Source: Labia minor
Lineage: Eukaryota > Arthropoda > Insecta > Dermaptera > Spongiphoridae
Reading direction: 5' to 3'
Assembly: GCA_963082975.1 (NCBI GenBank)
Contig: OY720348.1
Span: 52,774,421-52,838,420, forward strand
Length of the DNA: 64,000 nucleotides
Shown here: in pieces, positions 58,193-64,000 of the stretch
Position numbering within the stretch: the stretch's first letter is position 1
How the letters are laid out: each line of letters opens with the position of its first letter
Made by a program: the position numbers and the translations under genes
Notes under the pieces: generated by a model
Told to the model about the DNA's origin: nothing
Databases searched by the model: none
The model's input: only the letters and a program-made list of their open reading frames with translations

Positions 58193-58300
58193 AGCTGCTC
58201 AGAGCGCCTTCGGCGCTCTTCACACCTAGACGTAGGCTCCACCCCCTGTACCCCCGAGTGGTACATAGTATTTGTGTGTGTGTGGTTCAAAGTAGTAAAA
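58193..58300 (+). repeat. Possible 5' end of another Helentron-like family
   Basis: ACTAGCTGCTC is followed by the hairpin AGAGCGCC-TTC-GGCGCTCT and, ~70 bp on, a (TG)n run. The layout echoes family 1, but no 3' end is found. Confidence 0.35.
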
Positions 58301-59010
58301 ATTTTTCATCCATTTTGTTTCAATCCGTATATTACATAAAACATTCATTGCTTTTTGTGTTCTTATTTAAAATATATTTTAATTTAATCAGTAAATTAAT
58401 TATATATATTATTATTGTATATGGTATATCTATCTATCTATGTGGCTCAAAGATATTCGAAAGTTCTTGGCCGCAACAACCACATTTCTCCAGGTGTCCC
58501 TTTTTTCGTTGAATATGAAGCAATTCATTCATAAACTTTGTCAGGCTTATAGAATAATTATTTTATTCTTTTTAGTCCATTAGAAAAACGTTATTTTAAA
58601 AAAGCCTTCTTCTGAATAAAAATACAAAAAAAACCTGAAAACTACAAAAAAAACCCTGAAAACTATAGTTGACTTCCAGCGTGGTGTCTGGTTTCATTTA
58701 AATAGCCATTATAATTTGAATTTTTTTCCAATTTTTTTTGATGATTTATTTTTTTTCTTGTTCACCATTATATGTTTTGTTATAAACATTGATCGTATAG
58801 TTTAATATTAGTATGATAGAGGGAGAGGGAGAATTGGAGTAATCCGTTAGTAATATTCGTTCACATTTATCGTTAGTTGATTTGAAATTCTCTCTTCTCC
58901 CTTGATTTGTGTTTGTTAAGATGAAATGTAAACGATGACCAGGGGGAGGTTGAGAGGATGTGAAGAAAGTTTGGAGGGAACGGGGGTGAAGGGGAGCGGT
59001 CTTCGCTCAC

Positions 59011-59070
59011 TTCTTCATCAATGCTCTGGTAAATCTTGGGATGTCTTCCAGGAACTGTTTTCGTTGCCAT
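59011..59070 (-). CDS. Possible first coding exon (partial)
   Basis: On the minus strand an ATG (TTTCATGG context) opens MATKTVPGRHPKIYQSIDEE, followed by a donor-like GAA|GTGAGC at 59005-59010. The frame stays open beyond that as SEDRSPSPPFPPNF to 58873. The area is less AT-rich than its surroundings, which suggests a real exon. No family is recognised and no partner exon was found. Confidence 0.25.
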
Positions 59071-59409
59071 GAAATGAATTACGTGAGCGTGGCCAACCTG
59101 CTTTTCTCATCGAGTGGTACCCAGGGCGGGTTTACCCAGTCACTTAAGGAGCCTATTATTGACCTCTGGAGAGGTGGCGGGAGGCATGGCCACCTTTTAA
59201 GTCCTGACAGGACGTGAGTCAAGGACCAACGACTACACTCATTCAAAAACGCTAACCTAGCAAACCAACTACCTCCCTCCCCCTCTCCCTCTCAATTCCC
59301 ATTACATTTCTGCCATTTACACCATCTATTTCTATAATATATTTATGTCTATAAACAAAAATAAATTTACATAATAAATAAACATCAAAATTATTTTATT
59401 TTTATTTTT
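59071..59409. other. GC-richer interval, unrecognised
   Basis: Contains GTGGTACCCAGGGCGGGTTT and CTCTGGAGAGGTGGCGGGAGG. I could not match it to an snRNA, tRNA or protein. Confidence 0.25.
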
Positions 59410-60466
59410 ACTATCTCGATTACTATTGCGATCACGAAAATTTTCGATGTCGAGATTTTGATGTTTTTATACGTTGGGAAGGTCCCTGAGTCATTTTAAG
59501 GTTGAGAAAAATGTCTTTGTGTATGTGTGTGTGTGTGTGTATGTAGACAAGATTACGCAAAAACGGTTTGAGCTAGAATCATGAAATTTGGTACACGGGT
59601 ACTATTCAACAATCGTAGTTTTCTATCAAATTTTGAAAAATGTAGCTCATCCGGAAGTGGGACATTACCTACAACGTTTTCATTTTATTTCCTCTAAGCC
59701 AGAGGTTCTTAAACTGTGGTCCGCGGACCCCTGGGGGTCCGCGAAGACTTTACTGAGGGTCCGCAAAGCCATCGTACAGGTGCACGAGAAAATGTCAGTT
59801 AAAACTTTATTTAATATAAAAGGAGCGATGGCATGGCTTTGTGAGGAAACAGAAATTAACTAATAATACCCAAATTCAACGAAATGTGCAAGAAAACTAT
59901 TGCTACCGTATCCATCTTCATATTTAGCTGAATTTTCTTTCTTCAATATTATAATTTCTAATAAAATGTGTTCTACAATATGCAAAAAAATCGTTATTCT
60001 CCAATCACTGTTAGAAATATTCAACATATATCCTTGTTCTTATGAGACCGTAAGCCAGAAATTAACTAATAAAATGACGTAAAGTTCCTAAGTTGGGATG
60101 GGGTCCGCTAAAAACAATTTCTCCAAGTGGGGGTCCGCGGAGTACATAAGTTTAAGAACCTCTGCTCTAAGCCGACCGTAAAATTAAAAAATATATGTTT
60201 GATAGTTTTTCACATGATTAAAAATTGTATAAAACTGCTATATATAGAATTTCAGCTTGATTGAATCGCTGAAAGTACGGGAATTAATTCTTTAACACGT
60301 TGACTGGCAATCACGCTCTAGCACGTGACGTGGTGCCATCAACAAAGAGCCAAACACGCGCTGGTTTAATAAATATTATTTATTAATTTTAATTTGTAAT
60401 TAAATTAATTAAATTCAATTTAAATATAATAATCCAATTCAAATTTGCGAGATAGCCCCAAGTGGA
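59410..60466 (+). mobile_element. Helentron-like family 1, copy E, interrupted by a hAT element
   Basis: Starts ACTATCTCGAT after a T run (5' hairpin partly lost), carries the TG microsatellite and GACAAGATTACGCAAAAACGG, and resumes after 60164 through to GCGAGATAGC near the 3' end. The hAT element at 59700-60164 is nested inside. Confidence 0.75.
59700..60164 (+). mobile_element. Deletion derivative of the 32-kb hAT element (465 bp)
   Basis: Ends CAGAGGTTCTTAAACTGTGG and, inverted, CAGAGGTTCTTAAACTTATG match the two ends of the element at 32050-35376. The right part (GTAAGCCAGAAATTAACTAAT, ATATCCTTGTTCTTATGAGA) matches the region downstream of its transposase. CTCTAAGC flanks both sides (59692-59699 and 60165-60172), a perfect 8-bp duplication. 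The two short frames are not genes. Confidence 0.88.
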
Positions 60467-60739
60467 TTTTTAGTTTTATTTTTATAATAACTGAATCTTC
60501 TTATGTATTTATAAAATTTATATTATAATTAATTTTGATTGAATATAGAACGTTATTTTTTATATGTTGTCTGATAAAGTAATACTAATCTTGGATATGA
60601 AACAAATGACACATCTGTGTCCAATGAAGTTATTAATATTATCATTATAATACTATTAAGAGAGAGAGAGAGAGAGTCTTGCAAATTAAATTAATATAAT
60701 CAAGTTTGATAAATTTCCTGCCATTATTTCACCTTGTTC

Positions 60740-60924
60740 ATAAAGGGCTTAAATTTGCTCCGAGGTTGGTATTTGTCCCCTGTCCTCACGTCAGACTTAA
60801 TGAAGCTCAGAATTCAAGGGAAAAACCGACAGATAGACAGGCCCTTTCAAACTTGGTGAACGCGAGTGTAAATCCAACATTGACAATCTACAACCCTTAC
60901 CAGTCAACCGACATTAGCAGATAA
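60740..60924 (+). CDS. Possible terminal coding exon (partial)
   Basis: After an acceptor-like ACCTTGTTCATAAAG, a frame reads LKFAPRLVFVPCPHVRLNEA, then PTDRQALSNLVNASVNPTL, TIYNPYQSTDISR and a stop. The block is much less AT-rich than its surroundings and AATAAA-like motifs follow (~60945). It could be the last exon of a host gene. No family is recognised. Confidence 0.3.
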
Positions 60925-61305
60925 AACAAAAATATTATTTAAAATGAATAAAAAATAAAAATATAATTACTCACTCATTGAAAATATCAAAATTATTATT
61001 CTCTATTTTTATTGTTTTATTTTTGAAACTTTTTTATATTTGATTAATAACAATCTTACTCTTTCAGTTATAAACTAAATTCTATTTGAAGAAAATAATA
61101 TAAATATAAAAAAAAAAAATTATCAAATAAGGTTTTTTTCACGGACTAAAAAGAATAAAATAATTTTTCTATAAGCCTGATAAAGTTATGGATGAATTGC
61201 TACATATTCAACGAAAAACGTTGGACGCATTTAGTTTAATTTATTAATATGAAATATCAAGTCAAATTTTTGTAATAATAAAATTTATAATTATAATTAT
61301 AATAA

Positions 61306-61590
61306 TAAGATGTTGAGTAGTGTGGGAATTATGCTTGACTCTGCATCTCGTATTCTCGGGTTCAAGTCCCAGGCCTGGTAAGAGGGATTTCTCTCGTGCT
61401 AGGGTCTATGGGAACGAGATTCATCCAGTCTTCGTGGAAACTAATTCAAATAAAAAGTAGCACCAACCGATCAATAAAATCAAGATAAACGTAGATCATA
61501 CAACACCATTATCCCGCTTCGGAAAAACCCGATTGGATAGGTATTGTCCTTTCGTAGAATATTTTAAGGCTAAAGATTTTCTTTTTATCT
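61306..61590 (+). mobile_element. tRNA-derived SINE, copy 3
   Basis: B-box CGGGTTCAAGTCCCAGG, body GGTCTATGGGAACGAG, tail CATTATCCCGCTTC and GATAGGTATTGTCCTTTCGTAG. AATTATAATAA flanks it on both sides (61295-61305 and 61591-61601). Confidence 0.75.
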
Positions 61591-61601
61591 AATTATAATA
61601 A

Positions 61602-62132
61602 ATAATTAAATAAAAAAATATATGTAAACCATGTATCATAAAGTATCTAAAAACAAAATGATCTAATAACCATAATAAACGCTGAAAATATGTTTGATTT
61701 TACAAAATTATATAAAAAATTAAATCTAAAATATGTAATAACCTAAATTAAAACACATAAAACATATAAAGAAACTATAAAAATATATTTTATAAGCAAA
61801 ATTGAAATTTGCAACCTAATTTCTTTATAATTATTATTTTTTAAACAAATATTTTAACCACATTATTTTAATTAATAAATATTATTCATATTTGTTTGTT
61901 TTTTTTGTTTTTTTTTTTTTTTGATCTTTGAAATTTAATACGAATATCATTAATTTAAAAATAATTAATAAAGTTATCCAATTTATTTCTTTTTAAGTAA
62001 AATACTTCTTTCCCATTAATAACTAACTAAACAAATCAACTGAGGAAAAAAAAATGAATTATATCTTTGCATATTTATTTATTTTATGCAGTAGATTTTA
62101 AAAGGTTTATTTATTTTTTTGTTTGTTTGAAG
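61602..62132. other. AT-rich interval without recognised features
   Basis: Contains a poly-T/TG run near 61895-61923. Nothing else recognised. Confidence 0.3.
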
Positions 62133-62303
62133 AATCCCCCCCTCCTCTTTTCCCATCGTTTGCCGAATATTCAAAGCATCCATCATGACTAACTGTTGAC
62201 AACAAATTAACTATCGCGAAAGCCTTTCAAAGATGTCAACTACAGATGCCGCCCACGATCTCGTAACAAACTACTTAAGAGTAAACTCTGAGGAGGGGGG
62301 ATT
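62133..62303. repeat. Short inverted-repeat element (~170 bp)
   Basis: AATCCCCCCCTCCTC at the left and GAGGAGGGGGGATT at the right are inverted repeats. The ~140-bp interior has GATGTCAACTACAGATGCC. Possibly a small MITE; no target duplication was established. Confidence 0.4.
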
Positions 62304-62615
62304 TAAAATTCACCCACTGGTGATGAAATCCGTCTAACGGAGTAGGAGATAAACTGCAATATATATTTTATGAATTGAAAAGAGATATATAAATTGTATA
62401 GATTGTAAATAAACATTTTACAGTGAATTATTATTTCTAACAAATTTTAACTTAATCAAATATTTTATTTCAATTTCAATTGTAGCGTTAATGTATTTCT
62501 ATTTTATTATAATCAAACATCTGTTTATGATCATTTTTTTTTATTCCAAAATTATTTCAAATAATTTAATTTAATATAATATTTCTTTGTATTGATATAT
62601 ATATATTTTATATAT

Positions 62616-63142
62616 ACGAGAATTAATCAAAAATGGCTATAGCTCAAAAACCGTTTATTTGATTCTTAAAAAATTCAGGCTATTTTTCAACATAATCACC
62701 CTCCACAGTTATGTACTTGTCCCATCTTTCTTGCAGATTCATAATTCCCTTGGCGAAAATTTCTTTCGATTTACCCCGAAGCCACTTTTGCACCGCTTCG
62801 GGATTCATCACCTACACTTGTTCGGCCACTTTTAAACCAATTCACCCAATTGTAAAAATTAACTTCTTCATTGTTAGAAATTCTCAATCCACGTAGGGCG
62901 TCTTTAAGAGGTCCAAACATTTAAAAATCAGTTGGGGCGAGGTCAGGACTGTAAGTAGAATGTGGTAAGACCTCCCAACCCAATTTTTGAAGCTTATTAC
63001 GGGTCAGCTTAGGAAGAAGAAAGAAAGATAAGGCAAATGAATAACTATCGGGGTGATTATGATGTAATATAATCTAATTTTTGTAAGAATCAAATAAACC
63101 ATTTTTGAGCTATTTGTTTCTTCACTTATTGATTGACCCTCA
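62616..63142 (-). mobile_element. Mariner family 3, decayed copy
   Basis: Minus strand: GWEVLPHSTYSPDLAPTDF (third-Asp region; a stop follows at the next codon), FGPLKDALRGLRISNNEE and, near the C-terminus, GKSKEIFAKGIMNLQERWDK and YITVEGDYVEK. Ends CGAGAATTAATCAAAAATGG and, inverted, TGAGGGTCAATCAATAAGTG. Distinct in sequence from families 1 and 2. Confidence 0.75.
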
Positions 63143-63241
63143 TATATAATATATATTCTTTATATACATAAAGAATATGCGTGTATGTATTTTTAATATT
63201 TATATTTAAATTGATGTCGATTTCTCTGTTTTTCTCAATAG

Positions 63242-63311
63242 GGAATCATTTATGCTCGAGTTTTGTGTTCTGCTTGACCTAGATGCAAGCACCGTTGGAA
63301 CAGTAAACTTG
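63242..63311 (+). CDS. Possible internal coding exon (70 nt)
   Basis: Preceded by TCTCTGTTTTTCTCAATAG (a good acceptor) and followed by TTG|GTGAGC. The open frame reads ESFMLEFCVLLDLDASTVGT then VNL. Composition is less AT-rich than the flanks. Very short, so chance is possible. Confidence 0.22.
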
Positions 63312-63604
63312 GTGAGCACAGCTTAACTTGTACTGAATAGTTGGAATGCCTAAATTTCCACTTTGTCCTAATGGAGAGAAAAGAGGCAGGGTAGAGGATG
63401 CGAGTAGGCTGGGTAGTGGATGGGAATAGTCGGGAAGAGAATGAGGGATGAATGCTTTGCTTCGCTTTAGGAATATAAGACATAATTTCACTTTAATTAT
63501 CAAACGTCACAAATATTATTCTTATATCACAAAATCGATACACATTATAAAGTAATAATTAAATTACCTATCTATAATAATTTAATTAAACAGTATATTA
63601 GTAT

Positions 63605-63875
63605 ATATAACGGAATTTTGTAAATAAAACCACATATTGATATTTGTTATTGTAAATTTATTCAAAAAATACAAAAATATACACAACGTTTCGATTGCTA
63701 CTTCTGCAATCGTTATCAAGCGACTGCACTGTTCGAGTGTTCAGTGATGAGTGACGAATGATACTTAATATAAGACCTAGGTCACCAACCAGATGGCGCT
63801 CGGAACGTGCTTACAAATTCAAAAAATTCCGTTATAAATAAAAACAACCACCAAAGCTTTAATAATTTAGTATAT
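63605..63875. repeat. Repeat related to the hairpin element at 53272
   Basis: GGAATTTTGTAAATAAAACC ... ACAACGTTTCGATTGCTAC ... ATTCCGTTATAAATAAAAAC then AACCACCAAAG. It shares its arm with 53272-53449. The central ATTGCTACTTCTGCAAT is a perfect hairpin. Confidence 0.5.
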
Positions 63876-64000
63876 TAATATATAATCTATAAAAAAAAAT
63901 TGTCTATTAGGTATTGCTTTGATTAAACAAATAAGCATATCAATTTGAAATTTCAATAAAACTAACTCCATTAAAATATTAACTTAAGTTATGTTTTTTC

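Noticed and set aside
59085-59235. snRNA-like or structured RNA in the GC-rich block
   Set aside because: No match to U1, U2 or tRNA motifs that I can recognise.

Overview
The window is eukaryotic nuclear DNA, very AT-rich, with dense (TA)n, (TTTA)n and (TG)n tracts and almost no long host reading frames. The element types (jockey-clade LINE with a C2HC/CCHC gag, several mariner families, hAT, piggyBac-type and Ty3/gypsy elements, Helentron-like short elements) point to an arthropod, most likely an insect. I cannot name the species. No rRNA gene, functional tRNA gene, CRISPR array or prokaryotic operon is present.

Layout. 0-0.7 kb: a possible last exon of a membrane protein, hit by a hAT MITE. 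1.8-4.5 kb: a DDE-type transposon with ~615-bp near-identical terminal inverted repeats around a broken transposase. 6.7-14.4 kb: snapback and MITE repeats, a tandem satellite, a possible F-box exon (12 kb) and a SINE (14.2 kb). 14.96-19.57 kb: an apparently intact full-length jockey LINE with a target-site duplication. 20-31 kb: deleted mariner copies, Helentron-like elements and a ~275-bp (TTTA)n array. 31.5 kb: an LRR-protein exon with an in-frame stop. 32.05-35.38 kb: an apparently intact hAT transposon, directly followed by a second hAT-type element sharing the same 8-bp target. 36-41 kb: a truncated jockey copy and a cluster of snapback and Helentron-like repeats. 41.16-45.86 kb: an intact Ty3/gypsy LTR retrotransposon on the minus strand. 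46-58 kb: SINEs, a mariner relic, nested hAT/Helentron-like elements, a piggyBac-type MITE with an internal minisatellite, and a GC-rich possible promoter/first exon at 56.0 kb. 58-64 kb: possible host exons, another nested Helentron/hAT pair, a SINE and a third mariner family.

Most notable points. (1) In the gypsy element the entire 12-nt leader between the 5' LTR and the gag ATG is a perfect reverse complement of a 12-nt segment inside its own LTR. This is the arrangement expected for self-primed (Tf1-like) rather than tRNA-primed reverse transcription. Gag and pol are joined by a canonical -1 slippery site directly before the gag stop. (2) At least seven copies of a non-autonomous element share a 5' terminal hairpin, an inverted copy of that end near the 3' terminus and a 3' hairpin (HINE/DINE-1-like). 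One divergent subfamily keeps the structure while the sequence has changed. (3) Two different hAT-type elements lie at one TTCTACAT target. (4) The long-TIR DDE element belongs to a family I recognise only as a widespread uncharacterised transposase.

The window is mainly a record of repeated nested transposition. Host-gene calls are weak and are marked as such.
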